DNA from: Winogradskyella thalassocola | Lineage (GTDB): Bacteria > Bacteroidota > Bacteroidia > Flavobacteriales > Flavobacteriaceae | Direction: 5' to 3' | Assembly (NCBI RefSeq): GCF_900099995.1 | Contig: NZ_FNCZ01000001.1 | Span: 1,364,001 to 1,428,000, forward strand | Length of the DNA stretch: 64,000 nt | Shown: positions 1 through 8,112 of the stretch, one piece after another | Position numbering within the stretch: the first letter of the stretch is position 1 | How the letters are laid out: each line of letters begins with the position of its first letter | Notes under the pieces: generated by a model | The model's input: only the letters and a program-made list of their open reading frames with translations | Told to the model about the DNA's origin: nothing | The model's database searches: none | Translations under genes and position numbers: made by a program

Positions 1-48
1 TTAGAAGCAGAAGAGTTCGAGTTAGCAAATCCAGAACTTAACAAATAA
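1..48 (+). CDS. 3' end of an unidentified gene (partial)
   Basis: An open frame enters the window at base 1 and ends with TAA at 46-48, giving a 15-residue acidic C-terminus (LEAEEFELANPELNK). It lies 59 bp upstream of the POT transporter on the same strand. Tandem POT-family genes are common in Flavobacteriaceae, so it could be the tail of another transporter, but 15 residues are too few to name it. The gap that follows contains two GAATTC palindromes and nothing I can assign. Confidence 0.5.
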   Translation, partial: LEAEEFELANPELNK

Positions 49-107
49 CCTAAACTCCTAAAAAAAGAATTCTCCATTAAGAATTCACTCTAACTAAATT
101 ATTTTTT

Positions 108-1892
108 ATGAATACTGACATCGAAAATCTATTTAAAGATAAAGTTATTGGCCATCCAGCGGGCTTATTTGTGATATTTTTCACTGAAATGTGGGAACGC
201 TTTTCATTCTATGGAATGAAAATATTATTGGTGCTATTTTTAACTGCACCCTTTTTAAGTGATAATCCTGGTTGGGAATGGTCTCGTGAGAATTCGTTAG
301 CCCTAATTGGAACCTATTCCTCATTACTGTATTTAACACCAATTGTTGGTGGTTGGTTGGCTGATAAGATAACTGGTTATAAATGGGCAGTTATTATTGG
401 TTGTTTTATAATGATGCTTGGTCATGCTTTTATGGTTTTTGAAACAACATGGTCTTTATACTTAGGTTTAGCTTTGTTAGTAATTGGTACGGGTTTCTTT
501 AAACCGAATATGACCTCTATGATTTCTGAAATGTATAAAGGTAAAGAGTCTAAAAAAGATGGAGCATACACTATTTATTACATGGGAGTTAATGGTGGTG
601 CCTTTTTTGGGATGATGCTATGTGGTTATCTAGCTGAGAATTTAGGTTGGAGTTATGGTTTTGGTTTAGCTGGAATTTTTATGCTTGGTGGCTTGATTCA
701 ATTTTGGTTAGCAAAAGATCTTTTTGGAATGATTGGTGAAAAACCTTCAAAAATTCATGAAGTAGAATTGCCGCAAAACATTAATGAAGAAAGTCCTAAA
801 GAGCATGATGTAGCAGATGTTCAAGAGAAATTGAATCCTTTCACTTCAATAGACAAAATCTTAATTATTTTGTCTTCAATTGGTGGTGTATTGTATTTGT
901 TTAATGATCCTTTGTCTAAAATTGGAAACATTAATCTATTAGACTTTGAATTATTAGGGTTAGATGGTTCTAATTTTATTGTCTTATTGGCATTAGCGTT
1001 ATTCTTGTTTTTAATAACTTCAAGAATATTAAGATACAATGTAATAGTAAGAGATAAGATTATTGCCGTGTCTATATTCGGTGTTTTTACTGTGTTTTTC
1101 TTTGCGGCTTTTGAGCAGTCATTAGGCTCTATGACATTATTTGCAAGAGATTATACAGATAGAGTTTTAACAGGTTCTTCGGCAACGATATTTAAAGTTA
1201 TAGATACGATTCTTACCATTGTTCCATTAGCTATTATAACTTGGGTATTGTATTTATTGTTTAAGAAAACATATTCAAAAATTGCAGCTTCGAATATTGT
1301 GTTAGGATTAACTTTTGTCTTCCTTTGGATTGTAGTTGGTTATAAAATTTATAATGAATTTAGTAAAGATGCAACTGAAGTTGGAGCATCTTGGTTTGGT
1401 ATTTTAAATTCTTTCTTTATTATTACTTTAGCTCCAGTATTTTCTAAATGGTGGGAAAGTAAATACAATCCAAGTGTAGCGATGAAATACGGTATGGGTT
1501 TAATGTTATTAGGCTTGGGATTTGGAGTCTTAGTGTTTGGAACTATGGGAATTGAACCCGGTGCTAAAACAGCTTCAGTAAGTATGATATTCTTAATTCT
1601 CGCTTATTTATTACATACTATGGGCGAATTATGTATTTCACCAGTAGGGCTCTCGTATCTAAGTAAATTGGTTCCAGGGAGAATGATTGGCTTTATGTTT
1701 GGTATTTGGTATCTAGCTATTGCTATTGGTAATAAAGCAGCTGGTTCTATGGGTGGAATGATTGATAAAATTACGGCAGAATATTCATTAAGTACATTCT
1801 TCTTAATCTTTACGTTAGTTCCTGCAGGAATTGGTGTGATTTCAATGTTACTTAACCCAGTATTGAAAAAATTGATGCACGGTGTTAAATAG
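108..1892 (+). CDS. POT/PTR2-family proton-dependent oligopeptide transporter
   Basis: This 594-residue inner-membrane protein is predicted to import di- and tripeptides with protons. The POT signature ExxER is present on the first helix (E27-M-W-E30-R31, followed by FSFYGM). The typical early segment GGWLADKITGYKWA and a late PVGLSYLSKLVPGR stretch support the PTR2 family rather than a generic MFS carrier. It has about 12-14 hydrophobic helices and a long charged cytoplasmic loop around residues 205-245. Length fits Bacteroidota members, which often run longer than the 500-residue proteobacterial ones. The ATG follows an A/T-rich stretch, and a strong hairpin terminator lies just after the stop, so it is the last gene of its unit. 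Substrate preference cannot be read from the sequence. Confidence 0.93.
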   Translation: MNTDIENLFKDKVIGHPAGLFVIFFTEMWERFSFYGMKILLVLFLTAPFLSDNPGWEWSRENSLALIGTYSSLLYLTPIVGGWLADKITGYKWAVIIGCFIMMLGHAFMVFETTWSLYLGLALLVIGTGFFKPNMTSMISEMYKGKESKKDGAYTIYYMGVNGGAFFGMMLCGYLAENLGWSYGFGLAGIFMLGGLIQFWLAKDLFGMIGEKPSKIHEVELPQNINEESPKEHDVADVQEKLNPFTSIDKILIILSSIGGVLYLFNDPLSKIGNINLLDFELLGLDGSNFIVLLALALFLFLITSRILRYNVIVRDKIIAVSIFGVFTVFFFAAFEQSLGSMTLFARDYTDRVLTGSSATIFKVIDTILTIVPLAIITWVLYLLFKKTYSKIAASNIVLGLTFVFLWIVVGYKIYNEFSKDATEVGASWFGILNSFFIITLAPVFSKWWESKYNPSVAMKYGMGLMLLGLGFGVLVFGTMGIEPGAKTASVSMIFLILAYLLHTMGELCISPVGLSYLSKLVPGRMIGFMFGIWYLAIAIGNKAAGSMGGMIDKITAEYSLSTFFLIFTLVPAGIGVISMLLNPVLKKLMHGVK

Positions 1893-1913
1893 TAAAAACC
1901 GTTAAAAATATCT

Positions 1914-1941
1914 AAAATGCTCCTGTTTAGGAGCATTTTTT
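1914..1941 (+). terminator. Rho-independent terminator after the POT transporter
   Basis: Arms AAATGCTCC (1915-1923) and GGAGCATTT (1930-1938) form a nine-pair stem with loop TGTTTA, followed by a run of T to 1941. It separates the transporter from the thioredoxin gene. Confidence 0.85.
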
Positions 1942-1975
1942 GTAAGTTCGGCTCATTATTTGCAATAAATCGAAT

Positions 1976-2530
1976 ATGATGAAAAAAATAACTTTAGGAT
2001 TAATCGCTGTTTTTGCATTTTCATTAACAGCAATAGCGCAAGAGATTAATTGGGTAACTTTAGAAGAGGCTTTGGAGCTACAGAAAAAGGAACCTAAGAA
2101 AATATTTATGGACGTTTACACCAATTGGTGTGGACCATGTAAAATGTTAGATAAAAACACTTTTGGTAATGCAGATGTAGCTGCTTATGTCAATGAACAT
2201 TATTATGCGGTTAAATTTAATGCAGAGGGAAATGAAGAAGTGACTTACAAGGATCAAACATTTAAGAATCCAAATTACGACGCTACAAAAGCAAATAGAC
2301 GCAACAGTTCGCACGAATTTTCTCGATACTTAAAAGTACAAGCCTATCCAACGATGGTCTTTTTTGATGAAGAAGGTGGATTTATTTCCCCAATCACTGG
2401 ATATTTAAAACCACAGCAATTGGAGCTGTACTTAAAACTTTTTCAAAGTGATAAACATAAAGAAATGACGTCGCAAGAACAGTTTAATGAATATTTTAAG
2501 TCATTTACGCCAACGTTTAAAGAGTCGTAA
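1976..2530 (+). CDS. exported thioredoxin-fold protein
   Basis: This 184-residue protein begins with a Sec signal peptide ending near AIAQ (residue 22). It carries the thioredoxin active site W51-C52-G-P-C55 in the context DVYTNWCGPCKM, and the cis-proline region AYPTMVFFD. It should act as a disulfide reductase or thiol carrier in the periplasm. A polar insertion of about 25 residues (containing KNPNYDATKANRRNSS) separates the active-site helix from the cis-Pro strand, as in 'thioredoxin family' proteins of Bacteroidota. Two adjacent ATGs (1976 and 1979) could each start translation. It is monocistronic and converges with comEC, with only 6 bp between the stops. The partner substrate is unknown. 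Confidence 0.88.
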   Translation: MMKKITLGLIAVFAFSLTAIAQEINWVTLEEALELQKKEPKKIFMDVYTNWCGPCKMLDKNTFGNADVAAYVNEHYYAVKFNAEGNEEVTYKDQTFKNPNYDATKANRRNSSHEFSRYLKVQAYPTMVFFDEEGGFISPITGYLKPQQLELYLKLFQSDKHKEMTSQEQFNEYFKSFTPTFKES

Positions 2531-2536
2531 ATCTCA

Positions 2537-4567
2537 TTATTTAATTATAAAAGCTCCCTTTTCATTCGTTTGATGGAAAGGGATTTTTTTATGCTCACAA
2601 GTTGCCTTCCAACGTTTTAAATAGGACTTGTAATTACTAGCATCTGCAATGATAAATTGTGGCTTTAAACTATCAATAACTCTATTAAGATTTAATCTTG
2701 GGGAATTCCGCAATAAGATATAATTAGGTTTAAACGATAATCCTTTATAAATAGATAAACTATCTATGGCTAAAATAATCTTGTCCTTGTATTGGTAAAC
2801 AGATTGTAAACTGTCCGAAATTATAATGTCTATAAATTCGCCTACTTTATAATTCTTTATGGCATAATCTGTTTTTAGTTTTACGGAATCTAAATTATGA
2901 TATACGGTCATTTTTTTACCTTCTTTTAATCCAATCATTGAATAGCGACTCTTATTAAATACCACTAAAGCATTATGTTGAGTTTGATACATATTATAAA
3001 AGTATACACCTTGAAGTCCAATTATAGCGATTAAACTAATGGCTATGCATTTAAAATTCCGGAATTTATAAACCTGAGTCAAAGCCACAATTATTATATA
3101 ACAAACAATAACCTGAAGTAGTGTAAAAGGAATATCCCTAAATAGAAAATCTTCAAACTGAGCTACCCAAGCGATAAAGCCATTCAAACTATCAATTATA
3201 TAGCTATAAGCAGTTACTATGGAGCTATGAAGCATATTCATAAGCGCTAAAGCAATAACGAGCATTCCAAAACCTAGAATTAAACCTAAAAACGGAATTA
3301 CGACTAGATTCGAGATAAAAAACAAGCCAGGAAACTGATGAAAATAAAACAAACTAATCGGGACAACTCCAACTTGTGCAGCTAAAGTCACGGTAAATAT
3401 TTGCCAAGGTTTATCTATAATCCAGTATTTGGGTTTCCAAAGTTTATAAATGATAGGTTGTACACTCACAATACCTAGCACGGCTAAATAACTCATCTGA
3501 AATCCAACAGCAAACAAAAATGTAGGCTTAAATAGTAATATAATAAATGCCGAAATCACCAAAGTATTATAAATATTAGTGCGTCGTTTAAGATGCATAG
3601 CGATACTTATAACACTAAACATAGTTACTGCTCGTGTTACAGAAGGAGATAGGCCTGCAATGACAGCAAAGCTCCATAATATGCAAACTAAAATAAAAGG
3701 TCTAATAAAATGCCCGTATTTAATATAAAGTAGAGGTCTAAATAAAAAATTAAGAATCCATAAGATAATACCAACGTGGAGACCAGAAACTGCGAGGATA
3801 TGGATGGTACCAGAGTCAACATAATTATTATAGATGGTTTTATCAATAGTTTGTCGTTGGCCAAGTAATAGCGCATTCATAATACTGAGTGCATCATCTT
3901 TAAACCCTGCTTCGATAAGCTTTACATTTATTTTAGTTCTTAAGGCATCAGCATAGCCATAAATAGTAGATTTAGAATCTGAAAGTTGTAAGATGTTATC
4001 TGTATTTAGATACATCTGATGATACACTTGATCTAATTCTAGATACTTACTATAATCAAACTGATATGGATTTAATGGTTGTTGAATTGTTTTTAATTCC
4101 GTTTTAGTATAGAATACATCATCAACATTAAGTTGAATAGGAATACTATCGCGCCTAATATTTATCAATACCCGTCCGATTGCTTCTTCGTCATTAAAAG
4201 TGATTATAGAAGCAATATATTTATCATTATAAGAATCAGGTTTAAGTCGTTCTTCAATTTTAAAAACGATAGCATTATAATTGTCAGATGAATTTTGATT
4301 TGTATAATGTTGAGGCCTTAGTGTTTCATCTTGAAGATTGTAAGAAGTCATTCCAACACCAACCATACATAGATAAGCAAGGATGCCAAAAAATGGTGAG
4401 CGATTAATTTTAGATTTTATAGCTAACCAATACGTACCTAATGAAACTAAGAAACCAATAGTCGCATATAAAATGACGTGGAAATTTTGCTTTAGGTAAT
4501 GAGCCAAAAGAATACCGACGACCAAACAAATGGTTAATTTTATAATGGTAAAATTTAGTAACTTCAT
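2537..4567 (-). CDS. comEC: ComEC/Rec2-family DNA-uptake channel
   Basis: This 676-residue polytopic membrane protein belongs to the ComEC/Rec2 family, which forms the inner-membrane channel for single-stranded DNA during natural transformation. The diagnostic competence-domain motif DSGTIHILAVSGLHVGI lies near residues 250-266. It is preceded by the soluble N-terminal DUF4131/OB-like region and followed by a run of hydrophobic helices. The C-terminal 130 residues occupy the place of the metallo-beta-lactamase-like domain. I see no HxHxDH metal motif there, and the domain is shorter than in Bacillus, so the nuclease-like part appears degenerate, as is common in this phylum. It lies just downstream of the NlpC/P60 gene on the same strand (32 bp apart). 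Confidence 0.9.
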   Translation of the reverse strand: MKLLNFTIIKLTICLVVGILLAHYLKQNFHVILYATIGFLVSLGTYWLAIKSKINRSPFFGILAYLCMVGVGMTSYNLQDETLRPQHYTNQNSSDNYNAIVFKIEERLKPDSYNDKYIASIITFNDEEAIGRVLINIRRDSIPIQLNVDDVFYTKTELKTIQQPLNPYQFDYSKYLELDQVYHQMYLNTDNILQLSDSKSTIYGYADALRTKINVKLIEAGFKDDALSIMNALLLGQRQTIDKTIYNNYVDSGTIHILAVSGLHVGIILWILNFLFRPLLYIKYGHFIRPFILVCILWSFAVIAGLSPSVTRAVTMFSVISIAMHLKRRTNIYNTLVISAFIILLFKPTFLFAVGFQMSYLAVLGIVSVQPIIYKLWKPKYWIIDKPWQIFTVTLAAQVGVVPISLFYFHQFPGLFFISNLVVIPFLGLILGFGMLVIALALMNMLHSSIVTAYSYIIDSLNGFIAWVAQFEDFLFRDIPFTLLQVIVCYIIIVALTQVYKFRNFKCIAISLIAIIGLQGVYFYNMYQTQHNALVVFNKSRYSMIGLKEGKKMTVYHNLDSVKLKTDYAIKNYKVGEFIDIIISDSLQSVYQYKDKIILAIDSLSIYKGLSFKPNYILLRNSPRLNLNRVIDSLKPQFIIADASNYKSYLKRWKATCEHKKIPFHQTNEKGAFIIK

Positions 4568-4599
4568 GATAGTGAGTTACTAAGATAGCGAAATTGTAA

Positions 4600-5109
4600 T
4601 TACAATACGCGTCGTGCCTGCACAAAAGAAAAGTACCAATACTTTTCTGCTATAGAAGAAATCATAACACCTCTGCTGGTTGAGGCATGAATAAACTCAA
4701 CATTCCCAGTTCTAACATTGGTGACAATACCAACATGATTCACTTTTCGACTGTTTTTGTTAGTTGCAAAAAACACCAAATCACCAACGTTCACTTCTTT
4801 TAAATCAACCCACTCTCCAGTACCTTTTAGTCCAGAGGTTGTTCTAGGTAAATTAACATCGTGTTTTTTATAACTCGTGTAAATCAAACCAGAACAATCC
4901 ATACCGCTTTTAGTAGTGCCACCATATTTGTAACGTGTGCCGTCAAAAGTTTTGGCGTATTTTACGATATTTTCTGCCTCTGCAGTTGGTTTTGCAGTTG
5001 TGTTTACTTTTACAGTATGCGTTTGTCTGCTTTTGTTAGACGCTGTTTTCTTTGATTTACAGCTAACAATAAATAAGGACAATAATAAGAAAGGGAGTAA
5101 ACGTTTCAT
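4600..5109 (-). CDS. NlpC/P60 cell-wall hydrolase lipoprotein
   Basis: This 169-residue predicted lipoprotein has an SPII signal with lipobox Cys17 (context FIVSCKSKK). A short Ser/Thr/Lys linker leads into a complete NlpC/P60 domain (residues about 47-165). The catalytic Cys sits in GMDCSGLIYTSY and the catalytic His in NHVGIVTN, with a further His in EFIHASTS. Family members cleave the D-Glu-mDAP bond of murein stem peptides. Length is close to that of minimal NlpC lipoproteins such as Spr/MepS, so it may be a murein endopeptidase anchored in the outer membrane. It is the first gene of a leftward pair with comEC. A -7-like TAATTTCG lies on the minus strand at 5143-5150. Confidence 0.9.
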   Translation of the reverse strand: MKRLLPFLLLSLFIVSCKSKKTASNKSRQTHTVKVNTTAKPTAEAENIVKYAKTFDGTRYKYGGTTKSGMDCSGLIYTSYKKHDVNLPRTTSGLKGTGEWVDLKEVNVGDLVFFATNKNSRKVNHVGIVTNVRTGNVEFIHASTSRGVMISSIAEKYWYFSFVQARRVL

Positions 5110-5189
5110 TTAAATTTTTAATAGAAGTAGATACTTTAAAGTCGAAATTAATAAAAAAAGATGATGAATTTTTATAAATTTATAGAATC

Positions 5190-5525
5190 ATGAAAATTAT
5201 AACACTTTATTCAGATGTAGATTTTTTTATTATTGCAGTAATTACTTTAATCACTTCAATGGTTCTTTTTAATTTGGTAATAAGAAAACTAAATTCTCAA
5301 AAGAAAGTATCTAGCCATCTAACTGAAGATGAAGTCGAAATTGAGTTAAATCACTATATGCTAAATTTTAATGTGATTCCTGTTGATCAAAAACAAATAA
5401 GTTTCACTTCTAAATGTGTTGTAACCGTAATGGCGATAGCGATAGTATTTATTCCGTTTTATGAGTTTGTTGTTAAATTGACACCGGAATTAGTGTATTA
5501 TGGAAGATCTTATATTTTATTTTAA
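5190..5525 (+). CDS. small membrane protein of unknown function
   Basis: I do not recognise this 111-residue protein. It has one hydrophobic helix near residues 12-31, a charged middle (QKKVSSHLTEDEVEIELNHY), and a second hydrophobic stretch near 76-95, so it is probably an inner-membrane protein with a cytosolic loop. It stands alone between two leftward genes and converges with lpxB (18 bp between stops). Its codon use resembles that of its neighbours, which favours a real gene, but nothing in the context points to a role. Confidence 0.6.
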   Translation: MKIITLYSDVDFFIIAVITLITSMVLFNLVIRKLNSQKKVSSHLTEDEVEIELNHYMLNFNVIPVDQKQISFTSKCVVTVMAIAIVFIPFYEFVVKLTPELVYYGRSYILF

Positions 5526-5543
5526 TAGATTATCGTTTGAAAT

Positions 5544-6671
5544 TTAGTTTGTAGTCTTGGAGTTTTTTACAGAATTATATATCAACTTAGCCGTATTTTC
5601 ACTAGCTCCACGACCACCTAATAGTTTCTCTAATTCGTAATAATCTAAAAATAGTTGTTCTCGTTTTTTGGTATCTAAAATGGCAGTTAATTCTTTTTTA
5701 AGGCGCTTTTTGTTCAGATCTCCTTGAATCAGTTCCGTAACCACTTCCCGATCCATTATTAAATTCACTAATGAAATATATTTCAAAGTTATAATACGTT
5801 TTGCTATTTGATAAGAAATAGCATTGGCTTTATAACAAACCACTTGTGGGACTTTAAATAAAGCGGTTTCTAAAGTTGCAGTGCCAGAGGTGACTAATGC
5901 AGCAGTAGAAATGCTCAACAAATCATAGGTTTTATTAGAGATGAAGTTAATATTCTTCTTTTTTATAAAACTTTGGTAAAATTCAAAATCTTGACTAGGT
6001 GCTCCTGCAATGACGAACTGGTAATCTTTGAAATCATCAACCAAACTCAGCATTACACCAAGCATCTTAGTGATTTCTTGTTTTCTACTTCCCGGTAGTA
6101 ATGCGATGATAGGTTGGTCACTAAGGTTATGTTCTTTTCTAAAAACAGTTTCTTCAACCTGCGGCCGATCCGCAATGGCATCGATTAAGGGATGGCCTAC
6201 AAAATTAACGTCGTAGTTGTATTTTTTATAAAACTCCTTTTCAAAGGGAAGAATACAATACATCGCATCAACGTCTTGCTTTATTTTTTCGACTCTACTT
6301 GCTCTAGAGGCCCAAACTTGTGGAGAAATATAGTAATGTGTTTTATAATTGAGTGCTTTTGCCCATTTGGCAATTCTAAGATTGAAACCAGAATTATCAA
6401 TAAAAATAATAACATCTGGTTGAAATTTTTCAATATCAGATTTGCAGAACTTTATTTGTCCTAAAACTTTTCTGAGGTTAAGAATAACTTCAGCAAAACC
6501 CATAAATTGACGTTCTTTGTAATGCATTACCAATTCACCGCCAACACTCTGCATAAGGTCGCCTCCCCAAAATCTAATGTCAGCCTGTTCATCTTGTTTA
6601 AACAAGGCTTTCATAAGATTAGAACCATGCAAATCGCCTGAGGCTTCACCAGCAATGATATAGTACTTCAT
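5544..6671 (-). CDS. lpxB: lipid-A-disaccharide synthase
   Basis: This 375-residue glycosyltransferase (GT19) joins UDP-2,3-diacylglucosamine to lipid X to form the lipid A disaccharide at the inner-membrane face. Family landmarks are the N-terminal MKYYIIAGEASGDLHGSNLM, the HYISPQVWASR segment, FVGHPLIDA, LLPGSRKQEI and the nucleotide-binding TSGTATLE-type motif (LVTSGTATLETALF). Length is standard. It is the last gene of a tight leftward operon surE - small membrane protein - lpxB, with 1 bp between its start and the stop of the gene before it. Confidence 0.96.
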   Translation of the reverse strand: MKYYIIAGEASGDLHGSNLMKALFKQDEQADIRFWGGDLMQSVGGELVMHYKERQFMGFAEVILNLRKVLGQIKFCKSDIEKFQPDVIIFIDNSGFNLRIAKWAKALNYKTHYYISPQVWASRASRVEKIKQDVDAMYCILPFEKEFYKKYNYDVNFVGHPLIDAIADRPQVEETVFRKEHNLSDQPIIALLPGSRKQEITKMLGVMLSLVDDFKDYQFVIAGAPSQDFEFYQSFIKKKNINFISNKTYDLLSISTAALVTSGTATLETALFKVPQVVCYKANAISYQIAKRIITLKYISLVNLIMDREVVTELIQGDLNKKRLKKELTAILDTKKREQLFLDYYELEKLLGGRGASENTAKLIYNSVKNSKTTN

Positions 6672-6672
6672 T

Positions 6673-6957
6673 TTAGTTCATAAATTTAATAACCATAGTT
6701 ATAATAAGTATTAGAATTGTAGAAATTAAAACACCTTTTGCTCTATGGTCTTTATTTTTCTTTAAGAAAAGGAAAAACGCTCCTAGATTTAAAAGTGCAC
6801 CAATACTCATAAGTTTTGTGAAAAAACCTTCAGCAATGGCTTGGTCAATTACATTTCCCCAATCATCGGAATCTCCAAAAAACTGAATTGCAAAAATAAA
6901 CCCGAAAACGGTAGCTATCACACCTACTATAAAACCTATTAAAATTTCTTTTTTCAT
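6673..6957 (-). CDS. two-/three-helix membrane protein between surE and lpxB
   Basis: This 94-residue protein has hydrophobic helices near residues 5-27, 48-64 and 74-91, separated by a short acidic loop (FGDSDDWGN). I cannot assign a function. It sits 33 bp after surE and 1 bp before lpxB on the same strand, so it is almost certainly co-transcribed and translated with them. Unnamed proteins of this size and topology recur at this position in flavobacterial genomes, so a role tied to envelope lipid synthesis is possible but unproven. Confidence 0.75.
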   Translation of the reverse strand: MKKEILIGFIVGVIATVFGFIFAIQFFGDSDDWGNVIDQAIAEGFFTKLMSIGALLNLGAFFLFLKKNKDHRAKGVLISTILILIITMVIKFMN

Positions 6958-6990
6958 ATACTGTACTGTTGATTCTGAGCTTTATAGCTT

Positions 6991-7764
6991 TTAATTGTTT
7001 AATTTCCAAGTATTCAAATTCTGTATAGCATGGTGTGCAGTTAAATCAAAATGAACAGGCACTACAGAAACATAACCGTTTTCTAAAGCCCATTCGTCAG
7101 TATCTTCCCCTTTATCCATATTTACAAATTTACCACTCAGCCAATAATAATCGCGCCCCATTGGATTGGTGCGTTTGTCAAATTCCTCTTTCCAATTGGC
7201 ACGAGCTTGTCGACAAACTTTAATGCCTTTTATCGCGTTTTTTTCAAGGTTTGGAATATTCACATTTAGCACTACACCATCGGGTAATCCATTCTCTAAC
7301 ACTTGTCTCGTAATGGTTTCTACGAAAGTTTTGCAGTGTTCAAAATTAGCATTCCAGTTGTAATCTAATAACGAAAACCCAATTGCAGGAATGCTTTCGA
7401 TGCCAGCTTCTAATGCAGCACTCATCGTACCAGAATAAATAACATTAATAGATGAGTTAGAACCATGATTAATTCCGGATACACAAATATCTGGCCGTCT
7501 ATCTAAAATTTCATTAACGGCTAGTTTTACACAATCTGCTGGAGTTCCAGAACAACTGTATTCAGGTTGTTTGCCATCAATAATTACTTTTTCCATATGT
7601 AAGGTGGAGTTGATGGTAATGGCATGTCCCATAGCGCTTTGTGGACTGTCTGGAGCAACCACAACAACATCTCCAATTAGGTTCATTACAGAGATTAAAG
7701 TTCTTAATCCGGGAGCTGTGATACCATCATCATTAGTGACTAAAATTAAAGGGCGTGCAGACAT
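6991..7764 (-). CDS. surE: 5'/3'-nucleotidase SurE
   Basis: SurE is a metal-dependent nucleoside 5'-monophosphatase of stationary-phase survival. The metal-binding motif LVTNDDG is at the N-terminus, and the family motifs SAMGHAIT, CSGTPADCVKLA and SGINHGSN are all present. The product is about 257 residues. An in-frame TTG at 7773 would add three residues (MYE), but the ATG at 7764 (MSARPLILVTNDDG) gives the usual family N-terminus, so I choose it. It heads the surE-lpxB operon and diverges from the tail-specific protease, with a 348-bp shared upstream region. Confidence 0.95.
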   Translation of the reverse strand: MSARPLILVTNDDGITAPGLRTLISVMNLIGDVVVVAPDSPQSAMGHAITINSTLHMEKVIIDGKQPEYSCSGTPADCVKLAVNEILDRRPDICVSGINHGSNSSINVIYSGTMSAALEAGIESIPAIGFSLLDYNWNANFEHCKTFVETITRQVLENGLPDGVVLNVNIPNLEKNAIKGIKVCRQARANWKEEFDKRTNPMGRDYYWLSGKFVNMDKGEDTDEWALENGYVSVVPVHFDLTAHHAIQNLNTWKLNN

Positions 7765-7861
7765 TTCGTACAAAAGTTTAATGAATTGTAAAAATACTAA
7801 AAAAGGTTTCGATTTATAAGCAAACTACGCTTTAACAAAAAAATAAGGTCTCTATTTTTTA

Positions 7862-7877
7862 TGGCACGGTTTTTTCT
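7862..7877 (+). promoter_or_regulatory. possible sigma-54-like -24/-12 element
   Basis: The stretch TGGCACGGTTTTTTCT matches TGGCACG-N4-TTGCW at every position except the G of the -12 GC, which is T here. It points toward the micro-ORFs and the tail-specific protease gene about 70-250 bp downstream. The altered -12 dinucleotide is normally critical, so this is only a near match. Confidence 0.3.
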
Positions 7878-7930
7878 TCTATTTTAGTGAAAAATTGAGA
7901 ACCTACTTAATTATAATCCTATTAAATAAA

Positions 7931-8020
7931 AAATGAACCGAGCCATAGATGAACCTTCAATTGAAGAATTAGTATGATTGGCGAACACATTTTCACCAAA
8001 TTAAAATAATAAAAAAAGAA
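7931..8020 (+). repeat. 90-bp tandem direct repeat, copy 1, with micro-ORFs
   Basis: The first of two head-to-tail 90-bp units, 89/90 identical. Each unit contains an ATG-initiated 14-codon frame, MNRAIDEPSIEELV (7933-7977). It overlaps by ATGA a second 11-codon frame, MIGEHIFTKLK (7974-8009). The only difference between units (C7994 versus T8084) is a synonymous Phe change (TTC/TTT) in the second micro-ORF. The unit ends in AATAATAAAAAAAGAA, which serves as the initiation region of the next ATG. Confidence 0.9.
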
Positions 8021-8110
8021 AAATGAACCGAGCCATAGATGAACCTTCAATTGAAGAATTAGTATGATTGGCGAACACATTTTTACCAAATTAAAATAAT
8101 AAAAAAAGAA
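8021..8110 (+). repeat. 90-bp tandem direct repeat, copy 2, abutting the protease start
   Basis: The second copy carries the same pair of micro-ORFs (8023-8067 and 8064-8099). Identity continues 6 bp past the unit, into AAATGA, which includes the ATG of the protease gene at 8113. So the protease start and the second micro-ORF start have the same upstream initiation sequence. The shared leader is consistent with duplication of a leader-peptide/ribosome-binding unit. Confidence 0.9.
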
Positions 8111-8112
8111 AA

